DNA of 64,000 bases from Tragulus kanchil (GCA_022376925.1 JAIOJX010000006.1:60907394-60971393), one strand, 5' to 3'. Shown: positions 12,281 through 24,011, numbered from the stretch's first letter. Notes: generated by a model not told the origin, from the letters alone. Numbers and translations: made by a program.

Positions 12281-13139
12281 CGAGCCCCCCATGGAAAACA
12301 TGCCATAGGAACAAAGCATTTTCTAAGTGAAAGAAAATGTGAACAATTTAGTGTCTACTAGGTACTACTAGGCCAAGTAAACCTAGTAGAGTCTGTCAGT
12401 AACATTTCAACATTTAATGGGCTACATAATACTTGAATGAAGACTCTGTGTATATGAGTGTGTGTGTCTTATACACAAATGCATATATATACATACATAT
12501 ATATATATATAATATACTTATATATGGGTATACATAGATAGATAGATGACAGTGGATAGGTTACCGTGAAAGGTATCAGATTCTTGATCTCCAAGAAGAA
12601 CTTGCACTGGGATCAAAAGACTTGGCTTTGTTCACTCAGAGTTTCCTGCAGTAAAAATTTATTAAAGAAGAAAGGGATAGAGAAAGCTTCTAACATAGGC
12701 GCTGGAAGTGGGGACAGAAGAAAAATTCCCAGAAGCTAGTTCAGATGAGGCAATTTGTAGTTTCTGGTTGGTTCTTAACAATAGATCAAAAGAATATCTT
12801 AAGGTTGTAAAGGCCTTGCTAGGCCCACTCCCACAACATTAATATAAGATTATCCAGAGAATGGATCTCTGGGCTTCAGGGCTAGATGAGATTCAAATGT
12901 AAAAGTTAGTTTCAGGGTTGATCTTTATCATAACAAATATTTTAGTCTAGAAAATGTTTGTTTCTCTTCTTCATCCTCCTCCTCCCCCTCCTGTTTGGGG
13001 CCCACTTGCCTTCTTATTAATGTGGCCTATTCACCCCTTTCATATATACGTAAATGTTTATGTATGTTAATCTAAAGCACTGACAGTATAATCATCTGTT
13101 GTATCATTTAGCTTACTAAATTCATTATGCATTGAAAAA

Positions 13140-13329
13140 AGTGAAAGTCAAGTTGCTCAGTTGTGTCTGACTCTTTGTGAGCCCATGGACAAGCCATGGA
13201 ATTCTCCAGGCAAGGATGCTGGAGAGGGTAACTTAAGTCTTCTCCAGAGTATCTTCCCAACCCAGGGATCAAACCGAGGTTTCCTGCATTGCACGCATAT
13301 TCTTTAATGTCTGAGTCACCAGGGAAGCA
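13140..13329 (-). mobile_element. Bov-tA SINE, minus strand
   Basis: Complete reverse-complement Bov-tA ending CACCAGGGAAGC. It lacks some of the middle region of the consensus. Repeated at about 14305-14494 by duplication 6. Confidence 0.9.
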
Positions 13330-13479
13330 TTATTATACCTCAAATTCTAAAATCTCAACATCAGTGAAATATAAATTAACAAGTGAATATTCAATAACAA
13401 CTGCTATGATGTTCTGCCTGTCATTCATGGGACACAGAAGGATATGTCTCTAAGACTTTAACCATGCCTGGAATACAGG

Positions 13480-13560
13480 AAAGCCCAGTGTGCTGCAGTC
13501 CATGTAGTTGCAAAGAGTCATACACAATTTAGTGACTGAACAGTACATGTCTGAAACATA
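13480..13560 (+). mobile_element. Bov-tA 3' fragment
   Basis: CAGTGTGCTGCAGTCCATG followed by GTTGCAAAGAGTCATACAC and GTGACTGAACAG is the 3' part of a ruminant tRNA-type SINE. It is repeated at about 14645-14725. Confidence 0.75.
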
Positions 13561-13999
13561 GTTGTTGTTCAATAAATTATATTTATAGAGGGGAATTTCA
13601 CAGCAAGTGTGGATTATCAGGCCACTCAATATGGTTGTTTTTTGTTTGTTTGTTTGTTTGTTTTTATGTAAATCTCTTGCTGAACCAGTTCCTGCTTTAC
13701 TTACACCTTATTGACAGGTCTGACCATCCTATATACTTTCTTGAAGACCCAGCTAGAAATTGTTCTTATCAAAGTGAGGGGGAAGGTTCCCCTCTGCTAG
13801 TTTCTTGGTAAATGACAAGCTAAGCTAACTTAACTCCCCCTAATATTGGCAATCTCCCCTTTCACAGCAAAAGATTGCTGTGATGTCCTGCCTGTCATCC
13901 AACACAGAAGGATATTTCTCTAAGACTTTGCTTCAGACATGTAAGATTCCCAATCCAGTAAACCAATGGTGTCTCTGCTGCTGACTCCATGTTTTTTTG

Positions 14000-14153
14000 T
14001 CAGTCTTAAACCTGGGAAACAGGGTTCGATCCCTCGGGATTGGAAAGATCCTCTGCAGGAGGGCATGCAACCCACTGTAGCATTTTTGTCTGGAGAATCC
14101 CCATGGACAGAGGAGCGGGCAGGCTGCAGTCCACTCCGTCTCAATGAGTCAGA
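14000..14153 (+). mobile_element. Bov-tA SINE (cut image)
   Basis: AAACCTGGGAAACAGGGTTCG with the GGTTCGATCCC B box, then GGACAGAGGAGC. It is truncated by the duplication 6 join. The complete versions are at about 15168-15350 and 16263-16445. Confidence 0.88.
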
Positions 14154-14304
14154 TCCTGTTTGGGGCCCACTTGCCTTCTTATTAATGTGGCCTATTCACC
14201 CCTTTCATATATACGTAAATGTTTATGTATGTTAATCTAAAGCACTGACAGTATAATCATCTGTTGTATCATTTAGCTTACTAAATTCATTATGCATTGA
14301 AAAA

Positions 14305-14494
14305 AGTGAAAGTCAAGTTGCTCAGTTGTGTCTGACTCTTTGTGAGCCCATGGACAAGCCATGGAATTCTCCAGGCAAGGATGCTGGAGAGGGTAACTTA
14401 AGTCTTCTCCAGAGTATCTTCCCAACCCAGGGATCAAACCGAGGTTTCCTGCATTGCACGCATATTCTTTAATGTCTGAGTCACCAGGGAAGCA
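14305..14494 (-). mobile_element. Bov-tA SINE, minus strand, image from duplication 6
   Basis: Same sequence as 13140-13329. Confidence 0.9.
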
Positions 14495-15167
14495 TTATTA
14501 TACCTCAAATTCTAAAATCTCAACATCAGTGAAATATAAATTAACAAGTGAATATTCAATAACAACTGCTATGATGTTCTGCCTGTCATTCATGGGACAC
14601 AGAAGGATATGTCTCTAAGACTTTAACCATGCCTGGAATACAGGAAAGCCCAGTGTGCTGCAGTCCATGTAGTTGCAAAGAGTCATACACAATTTAGTGA
14701 CTGAACAGTACATGTCTGAAACATAGTTGTTGTTCAATAAATTATATTTATAGAGGGGAATTTCACAGCAAGTGTGGATTATCAGGCCACTCAATATGGT
14801 TGTTTTTTGTTTGTTTGTTTGTTTGTTTTTATGTAAATCTCTTGCTGAACCAGTTCCTGCTTTACTTACACCTTATTGACAGGTCTGACCATCCTATATA
14901 CTTTCTTGAAGACCCAGCTAGAAATTGTTCTTATCAAAGTGAGGGGGAAGGTTCCCCTCTGCTAGTTTCTTGGTAAATGACAAGCTAAGCTAACTTAACT
15001 CCCCCTAATATTGGCAATCTCCCCTTTCACAGCAAAAGATTGCTGTGATGTCCTGCCTGTCATCCAACACAGAAGGATATTTCTCTAAGACTTTGCTTCA
15101 GACATGTAAGATTCCCAATCCAGTAAACCAATGGTGTCTCTGCTGCTGACTCCATGTTTTTTTGTCA

Positions 15168-15350
15168 GTCTTAAACCTGGGAAACAGGGTTCGATCCCTC
15201 GGGATTGGAAAGATCCTCTGCAGGAGGGCATGCAACCCACTGTAGCATTTTTGTCTGGAGAATCCCCATGGACAGAGGAGCCGGGCAGGCTGCAGTCCAC
15301 TCCGTCTCAATGAGTCAGACCCGACTGAGTGACTAAGCACAGCACAACCC
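15168..15350 (+). mobile_element. Bov-tA SINE
   Basis: Complete 3' part ending in CCCGACTGAGTGACTAAGCA and a short CACAGCACA tail. It lies in both duplication 6 and duplication 7, so it is shown three times in whole or part. Confidence 0.9.
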
Positions 15351-15775
15351 AGCACAAGCCTGGGAATATGTAGGCCTTGTACACCTGTGATGTGTAGCAC
15401 AAAAAGGAGCAGTGTTGTGAGTCAGATGGGGGTAAAAATCTCCGTTTCAAAGTTTATCAATTATACAATTTTGAGAAATTTATTTAATTCATATAATGTC
15501 TAATTTTTTTTCTGGAAAATGATATTCATAATGTCATCCTCACAGGTTTATTATAAAAGTGAACATAGAATATTTCATTATAATCTCTAGATCATAAAGT
15601 CTCTCTTCCATCATTATGATCAACATGATTATCATCATCATATTCATCACTATCACTATTACCAGAAGTTTTTACCTTTACTTTCTTTTCTCTCTTTTTT
15701 TACATAAGATATAATCAACAAACATGTAACAATGAAGAATACCAAAACTAAGATGCTTAAAAAATGCATTATTAT
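15351..15775. other. AT-rich DNA, nothing recognised
   Basis: Contains an ATCATCATCATATTCATCACTATC imperfect ATC repeat near 15630-15660. No gene signal. Repeated at 16446-16868. Confidence 0.5.
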
Positions 15776-16115
15776 GGGCTTCCCCTGGTGGTCCAGTGGG
15801 TAAGGACACCGCCTTGCAGTGCAAGGGGCGCGGGTTCGAGCCCTGTCCTGGGAAGATCCCACGTGCCGCGGAGTGGCTGGACTGATGTGTCCAATCACCG
15901 AGCCGGAGCTCTGGAATGCATGTGCCCAGAGCCGGTGCTCTGCAACGACAGACGCCACCACAATGGGAGGCCCACAGGAGCCAAAGAACGAAGACGAATG
16001 AAAATGAGAAATGAAAGACCAATAGAAGTGGCCCTCCCACTCCCCTCCCTCCCCAACCCAACCCCCGCCCAAAGTAAATAAATAAATAAATCTTTTAAAA
16101 AAAATGCATTGTTAT
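15759..16115 (+). mobile_element. GC-rich tRNA-Glu SINE with target-site duplication
   Basis: Body 15776-16101. The head is close to tRNA-Glu, with TGGTGGTCCAGTGG (A box) and GGGTTCGAGCCC (B box). The CpG-containing body shares its order with the SINEs at 4366, 36598 and 55612 and carries AATGAAAGACCAATAGAAGTGGCC near the end. The tail is (AAAT)n. AAAATGCATTATTAT before and AAAATGCATTGTTAT after form the target-site duplication. Retained CpGs suggest a young copy. Confidence 0.9.
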
Positions 16116-16179
16116 AAAGCAATATCAAGCTGTTATCCCAGTCAGAAATATGGGGTGTAAAGTGTATAATTCAAATAAA

Positions 16180-16445
16180 CTAAGACTTTGCTTCAGACAT
16201 GTAAGATTCCCAATCCAGTAAACCAATGGTGTCTCTGCTGCTGACTCCATGTTTTTTTGTCAGTCTTAAACCTGGGAAACAGGGTTCGATCCCTCGGGAT
16301 TGGAAAGATCCTCTGCAGGAGGGCATGCAACCCACTGTAGCATTTTTGTCTGGAGAATCCCCATGGACAGAGGAGCCGGGCAGGCTGCAGTCCACTCCGT
16401 CTCAATGAGTCAGACCCGACTGAGTGACTAAGCACAGCACAACCC
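16180..16445 (+). mobile_element. Bov-tA SINE, image from duplication 7
   Basis: Same as 15085-15350, with the Bov-tA body at about 16263-16440. Confidence 0.9.
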
Positions 16446-16852
16446 AGCACAAGCCTGGGAATATGTAGGCCTTGTACACCTGTGATGTGTAGCACAAAAA
16501 GGAGCAGTGTTGTGAGTCAGATGGGGGTAAAAATCTCCGTTTCAAAGTTTATCAATTATACAATTTTGAGAAATTTATTTAATTCATATAATGTCTAATT
16601 TTTTTTCTGGAAAATGATATTCATAATGTCATCCTCACAGGTTTATTATAAAAGTGAACATAGAATATTTCATTATAATCTCTAGATCATAAAGTCTCTC
16701 TTCCATCATTATGATCAACATGATTATCATCATCATATTCATCACTATCACTATTACCAGAATTTTTTACCTTTACTTTCTTTTCTCTTTTTTTACATAA
16801 GATATAATCAACAAACATGTAACAATGAAGAATACCAAAACTAAGATGCTTA

Positions 16853-17208
16853 AAAAATGCATTATTATGGGCTTCCCCTGGTGGTCCAGTGGGTAAGGAC
16901 ACCACCTTGCAGTGCAAGGGGCGCCGGTTCGAGCCCTGGCCTGGGAAGATCCAACGTGCCGGGGAGCGGCTGGACTGATGTGTCCAATCACCGAGCCGGA
17001 GCTCTGGAGTGCATGTGCCCAGAGCCGGTGCTCTGCAACGACAGACGCCACCACAATGGGAGGCCCACAGGAGCCAAAGAACGAAGGCGAATGAAAATAG
17101 AGAAATGAAAGACCAATAGAAGTAGCCCGCTCACTCCCCTCACTCCCCAACCTGACCCCCACCCAAAGTAAATAAATAAATAAATCTTTTAAAAAAAATG
17201 CATTGTTA
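16853..17208 (+). mobile_element. GC-rich tRNA-Glu SINE, image from duplication 7
   Basis: Same locus and flanks as 15759-16115, but the SINE body differs by more than ten substitutions (for example CACCACCTTG for CACCGCCTTG and CCGGGGAGCGGC for CCGCGGAGTGGC) and lacks the CCCTCCCT stretch near the end. The flanks are nearly identical. Confidence 0.9.
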
Positions 17209-17265
17209 TAAAGCAATATCAAGCTGTTATCCCAGTCAGAAATATGGGGTGTAAAGTGTATAATT

Positions 17266-19502
17266 AAATCAAAGCAATTTAAAAATTAGAAGCTAGGAGT
17301 ATGGGTGAACACTGTTGAATATGGGTAAATATTGTAGATAAGTGAAATAGGTACTCTACAGACTCTAGGAAGTGGCATTTGGGAGGCATAAGTCTTACAT
17401 TTTTAAAATATATGTATTCAATGTCTAAAAATTCACTACTTGATTCAAGTTGATAATTTCAGGTTCTCTGTGTGTTTCTCTAAATAACTAAGTGACTTTT
17501 AGATTCAGTAATCTAAACTTACAATAAAGACAGAAAAATTAGTTGCATTAAAAAGGAAGAAAAGATACTTGAATGAATGAAGACAACTTATTCATTCAGT
17601 AGTGTTCTATACTGCATATTATAGTACTATTATGTAAACGCTAGTTGCTAGAGCTTTAGCTTAAAGTTTACAAAAGGGATGTTCATTCTATTAATATTCA
17701 CATGTATTTCTCATATATATATGAAAACATCTCATTTACTACTGAAGTATCATGTTGGCCTATTATTATGAAAATATAATATCTGAAGCTTGCCAATTTT
17801 ACATATATGATATCATATATGAAAGTATTCCTTAAAAATAACTGTAGAGTCCATTGTTTTTATTGACAGTTTGGAGTAAGTCATCGAATTGCGTAGGCTG
17901 TTTTTTCTGAACAAAAGAATGAAAGTAGGATACATACTCCCAAACCTGCACTTTGGTGCATAAATTAGATGCTTCTATGCCAGCCAAAAAAGGGTCATAG
18001 TTCTGATATTCAAGACTAGATCTCCCTAAAATTAATTCCTAGATTACTTACATAATGTATTCATATGGAAACTTAGCACTGAGACAGGCACTTTATAGAT
18101 ATATGATTAAAGGAGAAATATACCTTCAAAGTAGGAAAAGTGTAAAATTCAGCCAAGGCAAAATTTTTTTTTTCTTTTTCTGTACATCTTTCTTTTGAAA
18201 GTATAAGCTCTATAAGGATTTATTTAACTGTCACTGTGTACCTTGATTCTGATTCAATGGAAGGTGATACTTAAGTGGAAAATTTGATCTACTCAACACA
18301 CTTCCCATGGAGAGTATTAAGTTCCATACAAAGTGACTTATACTCATTTTCATTAAATATAGTTGATTTTATCTGTAAACATATTTTATTTCTATTAATA
18401 AGAGGATATTAAAATCCCAAAAGAATCCAAGGCCATGGCTTTTAATAAATACAGCAGACTGCAATGATCTAATTATATATTTAATAGTGATTATATTAAT
18501 AAAAAGTTTAAAAGTTTTGTTTGAATCAAACAAAACATGAAAATAAATCATTTTAATATTCACTTTTATAAATTGGAAAAGATTCATGTAAAGTTTTTAC
18601 ATTTAAAAATAGAAGCAATTACTAAAAAAAAGCTGAATCATTTGGTTTTTACCATATTAGGAACATATCTTTTAACTCAGAAAATATTGCTAATAGTATT
18701 CCAACACCATATTCCTTTCTTAATGGAACAAGTCTAACTACTGTTAATTGCACAGGATAATTTGTTGATGTAAAAAACACCCATTTATTTGGATGCTCAC
18801 AATAAAAGAAAATGAAGTTGCAACTACTTCTTTTAGTGAGTTTACATCTTCTTTCACAGTATTAAAGAAATTGGAAAATAGTTCTCTTGAATTATAATAT
18901 TACTCTTTTGAAAAGATCAAAGTAACATGAAATAACTGTTGCAATTATGTTATCCATGTCCTTGCCTTGAAATTTGAAAATCTCAATTCATGAATAGCTT
19001 GTAAATAATTAATCCAGAAATCTGTTCAGCTCCCATAGCATATAAGGTACAAAAGAAATGTACCTTATTTTGAAAGTAAAACAATTTTTCTTATGTTCTA
19101 CAAAAGGTTAAACCTTTAAGTAATGTAATAGATCACTGTAGGAAGCTTTACTCAGAGATGCAAAAATGAATGATTTTTTAATCAAAATGGTGTTTATGAG
19201 ATTTCATTCATCCTAAGTGTACATCTGTGCAGGTTATTACAAACTCAGTGTCTAATGGGCCACAGGCATGTGGCTAAGTTTTAGTCAGCATTTTCTGTCC
19301 TATGCTTCACACACTATCTCAGAATTCATTTTGCAGCATTAGAAACTTCATTTCAGCAGTTTTTACAACAGACATTACAGATTAGAAAGATCTGCTTTAG
19401 CGCAGTTGCCCAGCAGCAAGAAAGAGGGAGACTAAAGACATATGTATTGTCCGATAGTATTTTGATTAAGGTTGCAAATATTTACCAATCATTTATTTAA
19501 AG
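17266..19502. other. Unique AT-rich DNA, no gene recognised
   Basis: A 2.2 kb stretch outside the duplications. The 66- and 72-codon frames near 18369-18737 overlap each other on opposite strands and have AT-rich composition typical of chance frames. No known repeat could be assigned. Confidence 0.55.
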
Positions 19503-19844
19503 TTTTGCAGCATCTGCATTTATTCACTGAGAGGAATGATAAACTGAACGATGTGTGAGTCAACAGTTTCCTTTCTGTAGACTGTTGAAAATTTACTAAC
19601 TTGAATATAAAAAGAAATTTGGTTAGAGCAAGCAGATGGCAGGAAACAACCTGAATGTCCCTCTATTGATTAAAGCTTTAATAGGGGACAAGATTCTTGG
19701 GGCAGTGTATTGAAGGCCTCCTGGCTTAACACTTGAGAAGTGTTTACTTCTCAAGAAGGAATGTAGGGAGACTAAGGATCTTGGCAATACCAACTTCAAA
19801 CTTTACCTATTTCATGTATGTGCAGTGTACATTTAAAAGTATTT

Positions 19845-20030
19845 GTTGTTGTCATTCAGTCATTGAATCTTGTCCACCTCTTTGAGGTTCCATAAACTTG
19901 CAGCATGCCAGGCTTCCCTGTCCTTCACTATCTCCAGCAGTTTGCTCAAATTTATGTCCAGTGAGTCAGTGATGCTATCTAACCAACTGATCCTCTCTTG
20001 CCCGCTTCTCTTTATTTTGAAACTCCATCA
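19845..20030 (-). mobile_element. Bov-A/BovB-type fragment
   Basis: GTTGTTGTCATTCAGTCATTG, then GCATGCCAGGCTTCCCTGTCC, then a GTCCAGTGAGTCAGTGATGC word follow the order of the ruminant Bov-A/BovB unit as usually seen on the antisense strand. It is diverged. With Bov-tA it identifies a ruminant. Repeated at 20971-21156. Orientation is by recollection and less certain. Confidence 0.75.
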
Positions 20031-20077
20031 AAAATTAGGAAGCATCTGCTACTTGTGATGACTATTTTAAAAAGTTG

Positions 20078-20160
20078 TAATATTGATTCAGGTTGACATG
20101 TGGCAGTAAGCAACAAAACTCTGTAAAAAACTAAATAAATAAAATTAGAAAAAGAAAAAA
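20078..20160 (+). mobile_element. Short L1 3'UTR end fragment
   Basis: TATTGATTCAGGTTGACATG, then AACAAAACTCTGTAAAA and an A-rich tail match the L1 3' ends at 35440-35490 and 61870-61920. Repeated at 21204-21286. Confidence 0.7.
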
Positions 20161-21974
20161 AGTTGTAATGTTAATGGTACAAAAAGAACATGAAACTGAA
20201 TCCAAAGTTGCTTTAATTCACTTATCTAGAATCAGATAAAATTGAGTAGATTCTCATCAAATTCCTGAAACAATAGTTCTTAACTCTGGTGTGAAATTAA
20301 GATCATCTGAAATAATTATCTAAACTATAAATATCTGATGCTCTTCTCACACCAATTCTGAAATAAATTGTCTGAGAGAGAAGTCCAAGAGCAGTCATTT
20401 GAAAAGTCTCTGTGGAAAGGGTTCCAGGGTTCTCTTGGACATTACATAGAATGAACAAAGTTCTAGATCTTACAGAATATGTGGTACACCTGAGAGTCTT
20501 CACACTCATTCTGTTTCCTCCCTCTCCTTACTCTTTGTGCAGTAGGGAAGACTCTATTAACTGGAAAGGTCTCTTTCTACCAGCAGCAAGAAAGGGAGAC
20601 TATGTAGGATAGTTTTAAATTTTTTTTGTTTTGCAGCATCTGCATTTATTCACTGAGAGGAATGATAAACTGAACGATGTGTGAGTCAACAGTTTCCTTT
20701 CTGTAGACTGTTGAAAATTTACTAACTTGAATATAAAAAGAAATTTGGTTAGAGCAAGCAGATGGCAGGAAACAACCTGAATGTCCCTCTATTGATTAAA
20801 GCTTTAATAGGGGACAAGATTCTTGGGGCAGTGTATTGAAGGCCTCCTGGCTTAACACTTGAGAAGTGTTTACTTCTCAAGAAGGAATGTAGGGAGACTA
20901 AGGATCTTGGCAATACCAACTTCAAACTTTACCTATTTCATGTATGTGCAGTGTACATTTAAAAGTATTTGTTGTTGTCATTCAGTCATTGAATCTTGTC
21001 CACCTCTTTGAGGTTCCATAAACTTGCAGCATGCCAGGCTTCCCTGTCCTTCACTATCTCCAGCAGTTTGCTCAAATTTATGTCCAGTGAGTCAGTGATG
21101 CTATCTAACCAACTGATCCTCTCTTGCCCGCTTCTCTTTATTTTGAAACTCCATCAAAAATTAGGAAGCATCTGCTACTTGTGATGACTATTTTAAAAAG
21201 TTGTAATATTGATTCAGGTTGACATGTGGCAGTAAGCAACAAAACTCTGTAAAAAACTAAATAAATAAAATTAGAAAAAGAAAAAAAGTTGTAATGTTAA
21301 TGGTACAAAAAGAACATGAAACTGAATCCAAAGTTGCTTTAATTCACTTATCTAGAATCAGATAAAATTGAGTAGATTCTCATCAAATTCCTGAAACAAT
21401 AGTTCTTAACTCTGGTGTGAAATTAAGATCATCTGAAATAATTATCTAAACTATAAATATCTGATGCTCTTCTCACACCAATTCTGAAATAAATTGTCTG
21501 AGAGAGAAGTCCAAGAGCAGTCATTTGAAAAGTCTCTGTGGAAAGGGTTCCAGGGTTCTCTTGGACATTACATAGAATGAACAAAGTTCTAGATCTTACA
21601 GAATATGTGGTACACCTGAGAGTCTTCACACTCATTCTGTTTCCTCCCTCTCCTTACTCTTTGTGCAGTAGGGAAGACTCTATTAACTGGAAAGGTCTCT
21701 TTCTACCACTGAGAGAAATTTGAAGGCACAGAACCTCTGATTTAATTTAAGAACATTTTTTTTAAAGAATGCAAGAGCAAAACTATTATTGATGTTCATA
21801 TTAGCATAACTATATGAATTATATTATAAGATATGTTTTACCTACTGGAAAATAAGCCATCAGAATGATCACACATGGCCTGAACTAGAAGATATTTATA
21901 TATGTGTGAATGTTAGGGGAAAGGTGATCTGTTTTCTTGGGAAATTGACCTTATTTTTATTAAGAAATTCTTTG

Positions 21975-22185
21975 CTGGTAGGTTACGGGGAAAGAATCTT
22001 CCTGCTAATGCAGCAGACACAAAGGAGACGCAGACTTTATCTCTGGATCAGGAAGATCCCCTGGAGTAGAAAATGACAACACATACCAGTATACTTGCTT
22101 AGAAAATTCCATGGACAGAGAAGCATGCTGGGCTACTGTCTAGGTGGTCACAAAGAGTCAGACATGACTGAATGTTTGCACACAC
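21975..22185 (+). mobile_element. Bov-tA SINE with (CA)n tail
   Basis: Diverged head, then GGATCAGGAAGATCCCCTGG, CCATGGACAGAGAAGC and CACAAAGAGTCAGACATGAC, ending in a CA run at 22179-22194. Repeated at 23048-23258 by duplication 9. Confidence 0.88.
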
Positions 22186-22196
22186 ACACACACACA
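22179..22196. repeat. (CA)n microsatellite
   Basis: Nine CA units at the Bov-tA tail, with an image at 23252-23269. Confidence 0.9.
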
Positions 22197-23047
22197 TTCC
22201 CAGTTTAACTGTGATATGCCTATATAGATATATGGGTCTACTTAGATTAATAGTTAATTGTTTCCACTAAGCTTCATGGATCTGTAAATTGATATTTCCA
22301 CTAAATTTGGGAAGCATTTAGAATTTATTTCTTAAAAATATTCTTAAAATATTCATTATTTTTTCTTAAAATTAATTTCTTAAAAGGCTTCCTTTCTATT
22401 GGTAATTTTATAGGGATCACATTGAATCTGTGCAATAAAATTGAGTAGATTCTCATCAAATTCCTGAAACAATAGTTCTTAACTCTGGTGTGAAATTAAG
22501 ATCATCTGAAATAATTATCTAAACTATAAATATCTGATGCTCTTCTCACACCAATTCTGAAATAAATTGTCTGAGAGAGAAGTCCAAGAGCAGTCATTTG
22601 AAAAGTCTCTGTGGAAAGGGTTCCAGGGTTCTCTTGGACATTACATAGAATGAACAAAGTTCTAGATCTTACAGAATATGTGGTACACCTGAGAGTCTTC
22701 ACACTCATTCTGTTTCCTCCCTCTCCTTACTCTTTGTGCAGTAGGGAAGACTCTATTAACTGGAAAGGTCTCTTTCTACCACTGAGAGAAATTTGAAGGC
22801 ACAGAACCTCTGATTTAATTTAAGAACATTTTTTTTAAAGAATGCAAGAGCAAAACTATTATTGATGTTCATATTAGCATAACTATATGAATTATATTAT
22901 AAGATATGTTTTACCTACTGGAAAATAAGCCATCAGAATGATCACACATGGCCTGAACTAGAAGATATTTATATATGTGTGAATGTTAGGGGAAAGGTGA
23001 TCTGTTTTCTTGGGAAATTGACCTTATTTTTATTAAGAAATTCTTTG

Positions 23048-23258
23048 CTGGTAGGTTACGGGGAAAGAATCTTCCTGCTAATGCAGCAGACACAAAGGAG
23101 ACGCAGACTTTATCTCTGGATCAGGAAGATCCCCTGGAGTAGAAAATGACAACACATACCAGTATACTTGCTTAGAAAATTCCATGGACAGAGAAGCATG
23201 CTGGGCTACTGTCTAGGTGGTCACAAAGAGTCAGACATGACTGAATGTTTGCACACAC
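23048..23258 (+). mobile_element. Bov-tA SINE, image from duplication 9
   Basis: Same as 21975-22185. Confidence 0.9.
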
Positions 23259-23464
23259 ACACACACACATTCCCAGTTTAACTGTGATATGCCTATATAG
23301 ATATATGGGTCTACTTAGATTAATAGTTAATTGTTTCCACTAAGCTTCATGGATCTGTAAATTGATATTTCCACTAAATTTGGGAAGCATTTAGAATTTA
23401 TTTCTTAAAAATATTCTTAAAATATTCATTATTTTTTCTTAAAATTAATTTCTTAAAAGGCTTC

Positions 23465-23905
23465 CTTTCTATTGGTAATTTTATAGGGATCACATTGAAT
23501 CTGTGCAATACATTTGATAGTAGTTGTTTTCACAATATTGATTCTTCCAACCCAGGAACATGGAGCATCTCTCCATAGGTTTATGTCATCTTTAATTTAT
23601 TTCATCAGTGTCTTATAATTTTCTATATACAGTTCTTTTGTCTCCTTAGGTGATTTTATTCCTAGATATTTTATTCTTTTTGTAGCAATGGTGAATGGAA
23701 TTGACTCCTTGATTTCTCTTATTTTTCATTGTTAGTATATAGGAATTCAAGTAATTTCTGTGTATTGATTTTGTATCCTGTGACTTTGGTAAATCCAGTG
23801 ATTAGTTCCAATAATTTTATGATAATATCTTTAGGGTTTTCTATGCATAGTATCATATCATCTGCAAACAGTGAGAGTTTTACTTTTTTTCCAAACTTGA
23901 TTCGT
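23465..23905 (-). mobile_element. L1 ORF2 fragment, inverted 5' part (left piece)
   Basis: On the minus strand this encodes L1 reverse transcriptase around the catalytic site: [13 protein letters not shown] at about 23855-23895, then IENPKD, and NTQK and NNEK words further on. It ends near 23465 at the [13 protein letters not shown] region, read through stops. It continues at 34956-35095 on the other side of the inserted ERV copy. A short piece (about 22397-22434) is repeated by duplication 9. Confidence 0.88.
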
Positions 23906-23924
23906 TTTGTTTGTTTATTTTTCT
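23906..23924. repeat. Target-site duplication, left copy, of the ERV insertion
   Basis: On the minus strand AGAAAAATAAACAAACAAA. The partner at 34937-34955 reads AGAAAAATATATAAATAAA, with 16 of 19 bases equal. It directly follows the poly(A) of the insert. The length and A-rich composition fit L1-endonuclease target sites rather than the 4-6 bases left by retroviral integrase. Confidence 0.75.
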
Positions 23925-23932
23925 TTTTTTTT

Positions 23933-24011
23933 GATAGGTAAGAAATGGATTTATTCAGATTCAGAAAAAAACACATTCCACAGAGTGTGTGCCATTGCAG
24001 AGGACAAATCC
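23933..24011 (-). other. ERV R region at the 3' end, with AATAAA
   Basis: Matches 34848-34930 at the other end, starting at GGATTTG on the minus strand. The polyadenylation signal is at 23950-23955 (plus strand TTTATT). After R the sequence goes straight into poly(A), with no U5. Confidence 0.85.

Larger units (their letters stand above)
11265..13317. repeat. Direct duplication 5 (period 1034-1037)
   Basis: Bases 11265-12280 recur at 12299-13317. The first copy lacks four bases inside the Bov-tA fragment near its end. The 18-base spacer at 12281-12298 contains a C-run not found in the second copy. Confidence 0.94.
12990..15319. repeat. Direct duplication 6 (period 1165)
   Basis: Bases 12990-14153 recur directly at 14155-15319 with no spacer. 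The only clear differences are a missing C (near 14116 versus 15282) and the divergence at the join. Bases 12990-13317 are also part of duplication 5, making three copies of that interval. Confidence 0.95.
15085..17265. repeat. Direct duplication 7 (period about 1094)
   Basis: Bases 15085-16171 recur at 16180-17265. Outside the GC-rich SINE the copies are almost identical. Inside the SINE (15776-16100 versus 16869-17190) there are many substitutions, an uneven pattern described in the findings. Confidence 0.94.
19503..21708. repeat. Direct duplication 8 (period 1126)
   Basis: Bases 19503-20582 recur at 20629-21708, apparently without difference. The 46-base spacer 20583-20628 reads as a shortened form of the 91 bases left of the first copy (19412-19502): it starts with the same CAGCAGCAAGAAAG word and keeps the order of later words with deletions. 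Confidence 0.95.
21362..23507. repeat. Direct duplication 9 (period 1073)
   Basis: Bases 21362-22434 recur directly at 22435-23507 with no spacer. Bases 21362-21708 are also in duplication 8, so this interval occurs three times (20236, 21362 and 22435). Confidence 0.95.

Noticed and set aside
15776..15860. tRNA-Glu gene
   Set aside because: A and B box-like words are present, but the cloverleaf is disrupted and the sequence continues into a SINE body with an A-rich tail and target-site duplication.
23719..23976. 85-codon minus-strand frame as a chimeric ERV-L1 protein
   Set aside because: It crosses the ERV poly(A), target-site duplication and L1 RT by chance; it has no start context and no sign of being expressed.
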